DNA from: DASSFZ01 sp035292585
GTDB lineage: Bacteria; Chloroflexota; Anaerolineae; Fen-1058
Length of the DNA: 64,000 nt
NCBI GenBank assembly: GCA_035292585.1
Contig: DATDPU010000044.1
Coordinates: 1-64,000, forward strand
Direction: 5' to 3'
The position numbers and the translations under genes are program-made. A model generated the notes under the pieces. It was not told the origin of the DNA and made no database searches. It saw only the letters and a list, made by a program, of their open reading frames with translations. Shown piece by piece: positions 36,154-44,500 of this stretch; positions within the stretch are counted from its first letter, which is position 1, and every line of letters begins with the position of its first letter.

Positions 36154-36627
36154 ATGAGCGACTACCAGCCGCGCGGCCTGTGCTTCGAAGACCTGGAGCC
36201 GGGCCTGAAGGTGACCAGCGCCGGGCGCACGGTCAGTGAGAGCGACATCATGCAGTTTGCCGGCCTGTCCGGCGATTGGAATGCGATCCACATCGACGCG
36301 GAATACGCCAAGACGTCGATATTCGGCGAGCGCGTCGCGCACGGCCTGCTGGGCTTATCGATCGCGAGCGGGCTGGCGATGCAGCTCGGCTTCCTCGATC
36401 GCATGGTCGAGGCCTTCACCACGCTCGATTGGAAGTTCCGAGGTCCGATCAAAATCGGCGACACGATCCACATGACTGCCGAGGTTGCCGGTAAGCGGGC
36501 CATGCCCGGCGGCAAAAGCGGCGGCTTCGTCACCTTCAAGATCGTCGTCAAGAACCAGCGCGACGAAACCATCCAACGCGGCGAGTGGATGCTCGTCATC
36601 AAGGGCAAGCCGCAGCCGGAGACTTGA
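36154..36627 (+). CDS. MaoC-like (R)-specific enoyl-CoA hydratase/dehydratase
   Basis: This 157-residue hot-dog-fold protein carries the MaoC hydratase motif in GLSGDWNAIHIDAEYAKTSIFGERVAHGLLGLSI, with catalytic Asp and His (D-x-N-x-x-H) at about residues 43 and 48. It would hydrate trans-2-enoyl-CoA or a related thioester. It is a stand-alone gene, so the substrate is open. GGGGAG precedes the ATG. Confidence 0.87.
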   Translation: MSDYQPRGLCFEDLEPGLKVTSAGRTVSESDIMQFAGLSGDWNAIHIDAEYAKTSIFGERVAHGLLGLSIASGLAMQLGFLDRMVEAFTTLDWKFRGPIKIGDTIHMTAEVAGKRAMPGGKSGGFVTFKIVVKNQRDETIQRGEWMLVIKGKPQPET

Positions 36628-36671
36628 TCCATGAAGGAACACGAATCGGCACGAATACCCCACACAAACAG

Positions 36672-36703
36672 AAAACCCGACCAGCCGTGGCCAGTCGGGT
36701 TTT
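36672..36703. terminator. Bidirectional terminator between convergent genes
   Basis: AAAACCCGAC at 36672-36681 pairs with GTCGGGTTTT at 36694-36703. T-rich and A-rich flanks let it work for the MaoC-like gene and for the opposing FHA gene. Confidence 0.85.
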
Positions 36704-36722
36704 GTGTTACGATTCAACCGCG

Positions 36723-37355
36723 TCAACAGCCGATCGGAATGCTGCTCAGGATCGGCAGACTCCGCCAGAATTGCGCAAACGACGGGCAATCGAGGAACGA
36801 CCACGCCACCAGTCCCATCAGGCAGATTACCCCCAGCAGCGCCAGGCCGGCGCACCCAATCACGATCATCCGTCGCGAGCTGGATATCGCGTCCGTCTCG
36901 GCTGCTGTTGGAGTCGTGGAGACGGGCACGCGCACCGGCGCCGGCGGCGGTGGGGGTGGGGCAGCCGAACGCGGTGCGGCTGGATGCGGCACGGCTTGCA
37001 GCGCTGGAGCCGTGGGCGCCCGCCCCACCTGTGTTACCGCCGCATCGGCCGCGCCGGATACGGCCAACACGACGGTATCTCCCAGCCCGACCATATCGCC
37101 CGCCGAGAGCGCCACCGGGCTGCTGACCCGGCGGCCGTTCACGAAGGTGCCGTTCGTGCTGCCGAGATCTTCCAACAGGTAAGCGTTACCCTGCAACGTG
37201 AGGCGCGCGTGGTTTCGCGAGACTTGCGGATCGTTGATGATGATGTCGTTGCCGGCCTCACGCCCCAGCGTGTAGACATCCTTGTAGAGTTCAAAGGCTT
37301 GGTCGGGGCGCGGCCCTTGCCGCATCGTCAACTTGAAGAGTGGGATGGCCTGCAT
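36723..37355 (-). CDS. FHA-domain membrane protein
   Basis: This 210-residue protein has an N-terminal forkhead-associated domain (about 20-95) with the phosphothreonine-binding pattern YTLGREAGNDIIINDPQVSRNHARL and LEDLGSTNGTFVNGRRV. A Pro/Ala-rich linker (about 110-150) leads to one C-terminal membrane helix, MIVIGCAGLALLGVICLMGLVAW. It would be tail-anchored with the FHA domain in the cytoplasm, reading Ser/Thr phosphorylation. A strong promoter lies upstream and AGGAG precedes the ATG at 37355. Confidence 0.88.
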   Translation of the reverse strand: MQAIPLFKLTMRQGPRPDQAFELYKDVYTLGREAGNDIIINDPQVSRNHARLTLQGNAYLLEDLGSTNGTFVNGRRVSSPVALSAGDMVGLGDTVVLAVSGAADAAVTQVGRAPTAPALQAVPHPAAPRSAAPPPPPPAPVRVPVSTTPTAAETDAISSSRRMIVIGCAGLALLGVICLMGLVAWSFLDCPSFAQFWRSLPILSSIPIGC

Positions 37356-37403
37356 GGCAGTGTCTCCTGTAACTGACGAAGCGAAAACAACCGCGATGCG
37401 CGC

Positions 37404-37432
37404 AGTATACGAAGATCGCGCGGCCTTGTCAA
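37404..37432 (-). promoter_or_regulatory. Sigma-70-type promoter of the FHA gene
   Basis: On the minus strand TTGACA (37432-37427) and TATACT (37409-37404) are separated by 17 bp, 48 bases before the ATG at 37355. Confidence 0.82.
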
Positions 37433-37595
37433 ACCACACCCCACCAGACCCAGGGCAATCGCATTTGGATTTCCGGCGACTCAACCCCACTCCGCTTCGC
37501 TCCGGGGGCAAGTGAGTCGCAGCAACTCAAGCGCCAAGTCGGCCTACGCCGACTCTTGCTCAGCCGATGAGGGCTACTGCCGGCAGCCTGCGGTT

Positions 37596-37620
37596 GCGGC
37601 AACAGTGCAACTGTTGCCGC
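37596..37620. repeat. Hairpin with GCA loop
   Basis: Arms GCGGCAACAGT and ACTGTTGCCGC (11 bp, perfect) enclose loop GCA. It is a single member of the family with AGT..ACT next to a 3-base loop. Confidence 0.8.
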
Positions 37621-37679
37621 CTTTCGAGCACAAGCGCGCGTGCTATACTTGGTTCATCCCACAAGCTCAGGAGAACCCC

Positions 37680-39017
37680 ATGCCCCCCGCACTCGATTTA
37701 CCGGCCGTCCGATCGCACTTCCCCTCGTTGTCAGGCGCAAACGGCGCGCGCGCGCCGATCTTTTTCGATAATCCCGGCGGCACGCAAGTGGCCCAGGAAG
37801 TGCTTGAGGCCGTGACCGATTATTATTTACACCATAACGCCAATCACGGCGGCGCGTTCGCAACCAGCGCGCGCTCCGATGCGATCCTGCATGAAGCCCA
37901 TGCCGCGTTGGCCGATTTTCTGGGCGCGGCTTCACCGGCCGAGATCGTCTTCGGCCCGAACATGACGACGCTCACCTTCGCCGTCAGCCGCGCCATCGGC
38001 CGAACGCTGGCGCCTGGCGCTGAGATCGTCGTCACGCATCTCGATCACGACGCCAATATCGCGCCCTGGCTGGCGTTGCAGGAGCGCGGGGCTAACGTGA
38101 AGTGGGTCGATGTGCACCCCGGCGACTGCACGCTCGATCGGGGATCGTTTGAGGCGGCGCTCAGCGAGCGGACGAAAGTGGTAGCGGTCGGGTACGCTTC
38201 GAATGCGGTGGGGACGATCAACGCCGTGAAGACTCTGACCGAGATGGCGCACGCGGTCGGCGCGCGGGTCTTCATCGACGCCGTGCAATACGCGCCGCAC
38301 GGCCCGATCGATGTGATTGACCTCGGTTGCGATCTGCTCACCTGCTCGGCGTATAAGTTTTTCGGCCCGCACGTCGGCGTACTGTACGGCAAGTACGATC
38401 TACTCGATCGATTACCGGCCTACAAGGTGCGCCCCGCCGGAAATCAGCCGCCCGACAAATTTGAGACGGGTACGCAGAATCACGAGGGGATTGCGGGGAC
38501 ATTGGGTGTGCTCAGGTATTTGGAGTGGGTAGGTGGGCAGGTAACAGGTAGACAGGTAGAAGGTAAACAGGTAGAAGGTAGACAAGTAGAAGGTAAACAG
38601 GTAGAAGGTAGACAAGTAACAGGTAGACAGGAAATGGAGCAGCAGCATCGGCGGCAACGATTGACGGCGGCGATGACAGCGATCAAGGAATACGAGCAGA
38701 AACTGAGCCGGGCGCTGATCGAAGGGTTGTCGTCGATCGCGGGCGTGAAGGTGTGGGGCATTACCGATCCGAATCGGCTGGAGTGGCGCGTGCCGACGGT
38801 GTCGTTCACATGGGAAGGCAAGTCGCCGCGCGCTATCGCCGAGTATCTCGCCGCGCACGATATTTACGTGTGGGATGGCAACTATTACGCGCTGGCGATC
38901 ATGGAGCGGCTGGACTTGCAGAAGTCGGGCGGGATGGTGCGGGTGGGCGCGGCGCATTACAATACGCTCGATGAGGTGGCGCGGTTGATCGAGGTGTTGA
39001 GCGCGATGCCGAGATAA
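37680..39017 (+). CDS. Class V aminotransferase (cysteine desulfurase-like) with repeat-encoded insertion
   Basis: This 445-residue PLP enzyme is of the aminotransferase class V/SufS-NifS superfamily. It shows FFDNPGGTQVAQEVLEAVTDYYLHHNANHGG, FGPNMTTLTFAVSRAI, HLDHDANIAPW, FIDAVQYAPHGPIDV and the PLP lysine in TCSAYKFFGPHVGVLYG. The reaction could be desulfuration or another beta-elimination; no Isc/Suf genes are nearby. Residues about 285-318 are a low-complexity run of QVEGK/QVEGR units encoded by a 15-bp minisatellite. ATG at 37680 follows AGGAG; the longer reading from 37512 lacks support. Confidence 0.85.
   Translation: MPPALDLPAVRSHFPSLSGANGARAPIFFDNPGGTQVAQEVLEAVTDYYLHHNANHGGAFATSARSDAILHEAHAALADFLGAASPAEIVFGPNMTTLTFAVSRAIGRTLAPGAEIVVTHLDHDANIAPWLALQERGANVKWVDVHPGDCTLDRGSFEAALSERTKVVAVGYASNAVGTINAVKTLTEMAHAVGARVFIDAVQYAPHGPIDVIDLGCDLLTCSAYKFFGPHVGVLYGKYDLLDRLPAYKVRPAGNQPPDKFETGTQNHEGIAGTLGVLRYLEWVGGQVTGRQVEGKQVEGRQVEGKQVEGRQVTGRQEMEQQHRRQRLTAAMTAIKEYEQKLSRALIEGLSSIAGVKVWGITDPNRLEWRVPTVSFTWEGKSPRAIAEYLAAHDIYVWDGNYYALAIMERLDLQKSGGMVRVGAAHYNTLDEVARLIEVLSAMPR
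38537..38634. repeat. 15-bp in-frame minisatellite in the aminotransferase gene
   Basis: Five or six units of 15 bp (ACAGGTAGAAGGTAA alternating with ACAGGTAGAAGGTAG or ACAAGTAGAAGGTAA) encode QVEGK/QVEGR. The alternation makes a 30-bp higher unit. The same unit type lies outside genes at 26946-26986. Confidence 0.88.
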
Positions 39018-39019
39018 TC

Positions 39020-39053
39020 AGAACCCCGGTTTCTCGAAAGAAAGCGGGGTTCT
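39020..39053. terminator. AGAACCCCGGTTTCT hairpin between convergent genes
   Basis: AGAACCCCG at 39020 pairs with CGGGGTTCT at 39045. It separates the aminotransferase from the opposing SH3-CAP lipoprotein gene and is a diverged member of the AAACCCGGTTTC palindrome family. Confidence 0.75.
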
Positions 39054-39056
39054 ATG

Positions 39057-40232
39057 TCACTCCGCTGGCTTGCCGAAATCCATCGTGTAGTAAGTCCACA
39101 AGCCGGACTTAAACACGCCGATGCCGACAACGTTGTTGAAAGCGTTCAGCAGGTTATCCAGATGGGGCGGATCGCTCGACCAGTAATCCCAGGCGACATT
39201 GACGTCGACCTGGCCGCCAAAGATGTTCTCGCTCGGCCGGCCCGCGCCGTAGCCGGCATTCGCGATCCGCTGCTTGGCGCTCAGACCACCGGCGCCGGTG
39301 TGCGTGATGCCATTCTCGGCCATGTACTGGCTGTGGGCTAACGCCAACTGCGATAAAGCCTCATTCAAGATGTAAGGCGTAAGCCCATGCTGCTGGCGCA
39401 GTTCATTCGTGCGGCGCAGGATTTCGGCGACCACGTCCGGCACGTTTGCCGGCGGCGTGGCGGGCGCGACCGAGGGCACTTCTTCGCTGATGAACTGCGC
39501 CGACACCCAGCCTTCCAAATCGTCATCGGTCTTGACGTTGAGCCAGGTGATGCCAAAGCTGTCCGGGCCTGAAGTCAATCCGTTGGTCTGGAGGCGTTGC
39601 CCGTTCGCCAATCTCACCACAATCGACGAAGACACATTCGAGGCCGTGCGTAAGTTCAGGCCATCGACCGACGCGACGTAAACGTAGCCGGGTTGGGCAA
39701 TCGTCGTGGCGGCCGGTGTCGCTGGTACGACGGGAGTGGGGGATGGCACAGGGGTCGATGACTCGGGCGGCGTGGTCGTCAGAAATTCGGCTGCCACCCA
39801 GCCCGATTGTCCACCATCCGTCCGCACATTCTGCCACACGATGCCGGCGGCATCCGGCGCGGTCGGTTGGCCGATTGTCGTCAGGTGTGCGCCGAAGGGC
39901 AGCGTCTGGAGCAGCGTCGCGGCTGGGCTTGGCTCGGCGCGGAGGTTAAGGCCATCGACTGTGTTCACATACACCTCGCCGGCCTCAGGCGCTTGCGTCT
40001 CCGCAGGCGTCGTGGTTGGCGCAGTCGTCGGGATGGCAGTCGCTGCTTCAGTTGGGGCCGAGGTCGGCTCAACTGTGGGGGTCGGGGCGGTCGTTGCGCT
40101 GGGGGCTACGATCGGCGCCGAGGCTGGAGTGCTCGTCGGCGCATCCGGTGTGACGCCAGAGGTCGGCGGCGGGGGCGTCTGGCACGCTGCCAGCGCCAGC
40201 AGAGCGAGTGTGATGATGAAGAAGCGCTTCAT
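39057..40232 (-). CDS. Lipoprotein with two SH3 domains and a CAP/SCP domain
   Basis: This 391-residue exported protein has the lipoprotein signal FFIITLALLALAACQT (Cys near 17), a Thr/Pro/Ala-rich linker (about 20-90), two bacterial SH3 domains with GLNLRAEPSPAATLLQTLPFGAHL and GLNLRTASNVSSSIVVRLANG, and a C-terminal CAP domain (about 265-391) with NELRQQHGL, LAHSQYMAENGITHTG, ENIFGG and WTYYTMDFGKP. The CAP cavity histidine is at ITHTG. Such proteins are surface or cell-wall associated; the activity is unknown. GGGGGA precedes the ATG. Confidence 0.9.
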   Translation of the reverse strand: MKRFFIITLALLALAACQTPPPPTSGVTPDAPTSTPASAPIVAPSATTAPTPTVEPTSAPTEAATAIPTTAPTTTPAETQAPEAGEVYVNTVDGLNLRAEPSPAATLLQTLPFGAHLTTIGQPTAPDAAGIVWQNVRTDGGQSGWVAAEFLTTTPPESSTPVPSPTPVVPATPAATTIAQPGYVYVASVDGLNLRTASNVSSSIVVRLANGQRLQTNGLTSGPDSFGITWLNVKTDDDLEGWVSAQFISEEVPSVAPATPPANVPDVVAEILRRTNELRQQHGLTPYILNEALSQLALAHSQYMAENGITHTGAGGLSAKQRIANAGYGAGRPSENIFGGQVDVNVAWDYWSSDPPHLDNLLNAFNNVVGIGVFKSGLWTYYTMDFGKPAE

Positions 40233-40348
40233 GTTAGACTTCCCCCTTGGGAATTACGCAACCGGGCCTGCGACCGTATCGTCCAACGGCCAAACAGCCG
40301 CAGGCAAAGTCTACACCGAAGCGCCATAAGCGCAAATGCGCAAAGTGA

Positions 40349-40370
40349 TCGTGAGCGATCACCTTGCTCA
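40349..40370. terminator. Small hairpin downstream of the phosphorelay operon
   Basis: GTGATCG and CGATCAC form a 7-bp stem with a TGAG loop in the 157-base gap between the end of the minus-strand response-regulator gene (40390) and the start of the lipoprotein gene. On the minus strand it follows the operon's stop codon, so termination is plausible, but the T-tract is short. Confidence 0.5.
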
Positions 40371-40389
40371 ACAAACAGGATTCCAACTT

Positions 40390-41511
40390 CTATAAGCCAT
40401 CCACAATGTCCTGCATCTGTCGATGCAGGTCGCGCAGCACCGCCCGGCGTAACGCATCGAGAACCGGCGGCGCGTCGGCTCCGGCCAGCAGATTTTCCGC
40501 CTGACCGGCCAGCCGGCTGAGTTCCGTATAGTTCATCATCCCCGCATCGCTTTTCAAAGTGTGCACCGCGCGCGCCGCATCAGCGAGCCACGCGGTATGC
40601 TCCAATTCTTCGCCCTGTTCCAATCCGCGTTGCAGGCTAGCCAGATGCCCGCGCGCCTCGATCAGGAAATCGCCAAAGAACTGCGCCATGTCGACGTCGG
40701 CCGCCACGGCCGTCTCGTGCCGAACCAAAGCCCCGGTAGTGCGTTTCAGTTGACTGATGCACTTGAGGTAATGCAGTTTTTCCATCAAGCGCTCGGGGGT
40801 AAACATCTTCTTGGTCAATACGACCTGAGCTGCCTGGCTCAAATCGCGCTGTTCTTGCGCTGAAAGATGCTTGGCGGTGAGCACCAGCACCGGCAGATGG
40901 CGGGTGCGCGGATCGGCGCGCAAGACCTGGAGAAATTCCGGGCCGGAGACCTTGGGCATGATCAAGTCGAGCAGGATGACATCGGGCAAATCGGCGTTGA
41001 GCCGATCGGCGGCCTGGGGCGCGCCGGCCGCCGATTGAACGGCGAAGCGCGCCGGCGGCAGCATGGCATCGATCATCTCGACGAGCAGGGGATCGTCGTC
41101 CACCAGCAGCACGCGCGTCGGGGCCGTGGCCGGCGGGGCCAGGGCCGTGATGGCCTCGATCAGCTCGGCCCGCCGGATCGGTTTCTGCCGGCAGATGGTC
41201 GGGCCGAAGTCACCGCCCGGGCGAACTTCTTCCAGCGCCGAGATAATCAGCACCGGTACCTGCTCCATGCCGGGCGCGTTTCTGATCTCGCGCAGCGTAT
41301 GCCAGCCGGTGAGGTCCGGCAGGTGAATGTTGAGTGTGATCAGCGCCGGTTGCAACGCGCCGGCTGCCGCGATCGTCTGGCCGGCGTAAGGTACGGGTTG
41401 ATAACCGGCCGCCTGCAAATGCGTCGCCAACAGTTCGCTGAAGTGCGGATCGTCTTCGATGATCAGCGCGGTCGGCGACTGAGCAGATCGGTCTAGCGCA
41501 AAGGTGTTCAT
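40390..41511 (-). CDS. Double receiver-HPt response regulator
   Basis: This 373-residue protein has two receiver domains and a histidine phosphotransfer domain. Receiver 1 (about 14-125) keeps the acid pair (ED at 20-21) but has Asn61 in place of the phosphoacceptor Asp (LITLNIHLPD), so it probably cannot be phosphorylated. Receiver 2 (about 132-245) is intact, with Asp182 in ILLDLIMP. The HPt domain (about 275-370) has His316 in AVHTLKSDAG. It is the last gene of the operon and its ATG overlaps the kinase stop by 4 bases (ATGA). Confidence 0.9.
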   Translation of the reverse strand: MNTFALDRSAQSPTALIIEDDPHFSELLATHLQAAGYQPVPYAGQTIAAAGALQPALITLNIHLPDLTGWHTLREIRNAPGMEQVPVLIISALEEVRPGGDFGPTICRQKPIRRAELIEAITALAPPATAPTRVLLVDDDPLLVEMIDAMLPPARFAVQSAAGAPQAADRLNADLPDVILLDLIMPKVSGPEFLQVLRADPRTRHLPVLVLTAKHLSAQEQRDLSQAAQVVLTKKMFTPERLMEKLHYLKCISQLKRTTGALVRHETAVAADVDMAQFFGDFLIEARGHLASLQRGLEQGEELEHTAWLADAARAVHTLKSDAGMMNYTELSRLAGQAENLLAGADAPPVLDALRRAVLRDLHRQMQDIVDGL

Positions 41512-44500
41512 CGCAGCGTCTCCATCGGTTCAACTTCGACCTGGACGGGCAGGTGCAGCCGGTTCAGCACCTCGATCAAACGTTGGCGTGTCAGCTCGGT
41601 CTTGCGCATGATCACCTGGGCGGCCGCCTTCAGCCGCACCCCTTCGGCCTCGTTCAGCTCTTTGGCCGTGAGCACAATAACGGGCAAATCGTGGGTAACG
41701 GGATCGGCGCGGAGCAGATCCAACAAATCGTAGCCGTTGAGATGCGGCATCAGCAGATCGAGGAGCAGCATATTGGGTGGGTTGCGGCGGATCGCCTCGA
41801 GCGCATCCAGGCCGTTGGTGACACTGGTAACCAGATAATCGGGCGTGCGCAACATGGCCGCCAGCAGCTCGCCCACGTAGGGGTCGTCGTCGACGACCAG
41901 GACACGCTGGGGGTCGGGGCGCGGCTTCGGATCGATCCGGTATAACACGGCCCGCAGCGCCTCCATATCCAGCGGCTTGGTCAGGTATTCCAGCGCGCCC
42001 TGGCTCAGGCCGAGTTCCGAATAGTCGAGCGCGGAGATAATGATCACCGGCATCTCGCGCGTTTCCGGATCGCCCTTCAAGTCGCGCAGCACGCTCCAGC
42101 CGTCGCGCTCCGGCATCATCAAATCGAGCGTGATGACCGACGGGTGCAGTTCGCGCGCCAGCTGCACCGCCGTGTGGCCGTTGTGAAGTTGGAAGGGTTG
42201 ATAGCCTTGCTGACTCAGATAGAGCGCGAGCAGGTTGCTGTACTGCCGGTCGTCTTCGATGATGAGCGCGCGACGCGGCGTCGGGCCGCTGACCACCGGC
42301 AGGGCCGCCGGCGTTTGCACTTCAGCGGCCGGCGTGACCGGGATGGTGAAGTGGAAGGCCGCGCCTTTGCCCGGCACGCCTTCACTTTCGATCCACAGCC
42401 GGCCGCCGTGCATTTCCACCAGGCGACGTGTGATGGGCAACCCCAGGCCCGTGCCCTCCTGCGCGCGGCTCAGGCTGTTATCGGCCTGGACGAACTCCTG
42501 AAAAATGTGCTCCTGGTCTTCGGGCTTGATACCGCCGCCTTGATCGATCACGCTGAAACATACCGCGCCATTGATGCGCCGGGCCGCCAGCGTGATGCCA
42601 CTGCCGTCCGGCGAGAACTTGTGCGCGTTGCTCAATAGATTGATCAAGATTTGCTTGAGCCGGAAGGCATCGGCCTGCACGTCCGGCAGATCGGGTTCAA
42701 GCTCGAGCCGGAGGAGTTGTTTCTTTTTAACGATCAGCGAGCGGATGACGGATTCCGCTTCGGCGATGGCGGCGCGCGGCGCGAGGGGATGGCAGGCCAG
42801 TTTCATTTGGCCCGCCTGAATCTTGGACAGGTCGAGCACGTCGTTAATCAGCGTCAGCAAGTGCTTGCCGCTCGAGTGAATGTTCTCGATAAACTCTTCC
42901 TGGTCGCGCACCAGCTCGCCGGCCAGCCCGTCTAACAACACTTCGCTGAAACCGATGATCGAGTTGAGCGGGGTGCGCAGCTCGTGGCTGACGTTGGCCA
43001 GGAATTGCGACTTCAGGCGATCGAGTTCCTGCAAGCGGGCATTGACCGCGCGCACTTCATCCAGCAGCCGCAGGTTGTTGATGATCATGGCCAGGTTGCC
43101 GCCGAGCGTCGCGAGCAGTTGCATATCGGTCTCGTCGAAGGCATCGGGCTGGGCGCTCTCCAGGTTGAGCACGCCCACCACCTGCGAGTCGGCGATGAGC
43201 GGCACGGCCAGTTGCGAGCGCGTCGTTCCATCCGTGGAGAGATCGATATACCGCGGGTCGCTCTGCACATCCGGCACCAGCGCCGACCGGCCGGTCTGGG
43301 CGACCCACCCGGCGATGCCCTGGCCCGCTTTCAGACAGCCATCGGTTATCCAATGCGCGCGGTTGCTCACCGCGTGAATGCTGAGATCGGCGGTCACGGA
43401 GTCAACCAGCAGCACGCTGACCCAGGCGCGTTGCATGGCCGCGTGAACGGAGCGCACGACCCGCTCGAGCGCTTCCGGCAGCGTCGTGGCCGAGGCCACA
43501 TCCATCGCGATGCTGTGCAGCAAGTTCAGGTCGCTCAGCGAGTGCGTGGCCTCCTGATACAGCTCGGCGTTGTCGATGGCAATGCCGAGCTGCGCGCTCA
43601 CTTCTTCGAGCAATGCGATTTCGTCGGGCGTCCAGCGCCGGGCCCGGTCACACTGGTGTAGGATTAGGACGCCCACCGTATGCCCGCGCGTCGAAATCGG
43701 CGCAATCAACCCGGCGTGCACCGGCGTGTCTTTCAGCACATACGATTCGTAATCGACCACGGTGCGGTTTTCAGTCAGCGCCGTCGTCAGCATCGGTAAA
43801 TGCTCCAGGCTCCCGATGCCAATCGGCGGGAAGCCCGGCTGGTTAAATTCGTAAGCCACCGGCATGTTCTCCGGATCGGCGCCCAGGCGGATCAGGCAAC
43901 GCGAAGCCTGCACGGCCCGGCTCAACTCTTCGATGGCGGTCTGCATCACGGTTTGGATCTCGATCGTGGCGCTGATCTTGCGGTTGATGTTATAGACCAG
44001 CCGCTCGCGTTCGGCCTGCTGCTGCGCCTGTTTCAGCAGCTGCGCATTTTCGATCGCGGTGGTCGCATGCAGGCTGAAGGCCTGGGCCAACCGCTCATGC
44101 TCGTCCGAGAAGAAGTTGGGCTGGGTGTGATTGAGCATGAGAAAGCCGATGACGCGCTCGTTGCGCACCAGGGGTAGACCCAACCAGGAGCGGATCGATT
44201 CGTCACCCTCCGGGTGTTGCCAATCCGGGAAAGACTGCGTATCGGCAATGCGCAGGGGCCGGCGCGTTTCGTATAACGCCTGAGTGGTCGGCTTATCTTC
44301 GACGTTGAAGATGCGGGTCTCAAGTGGAGCGCGTTCAGGGATATTGTTTGAGGCGCGCGTGGCATAGTGCCGGCCGCTGGCGTCGAGCAGCGCCATCATG
44401 GCGCTGTCGTAGGGGATCAGCTGGCGGAGCTGATCGAGGATGAGCTTGAGCAACTGCGCCAGGTCGAGCGTGCTGTTCAGCGCACGCGCTACGTCCAGCA

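Larger units (their letters stand above)
37356..37679. other. Divergent promoter region
   Basis: This 324-base gap between the divergent FHA and aminotransferase genes holds the FHA promoter, one AGT/GCA/ACT hairpin at 37596-37620, and a likely -10 (TATACT, 37644-37649) for the aminotransferase. No gene is seen. Confidence 0.6.

Noticed and set aside
40233..40389. Short coding gene between the lipoprotein and response-regulator genes
   Set aside because: The gap holds a promoter-side leader and a small hairpin only; no frame has a plausible start and length.
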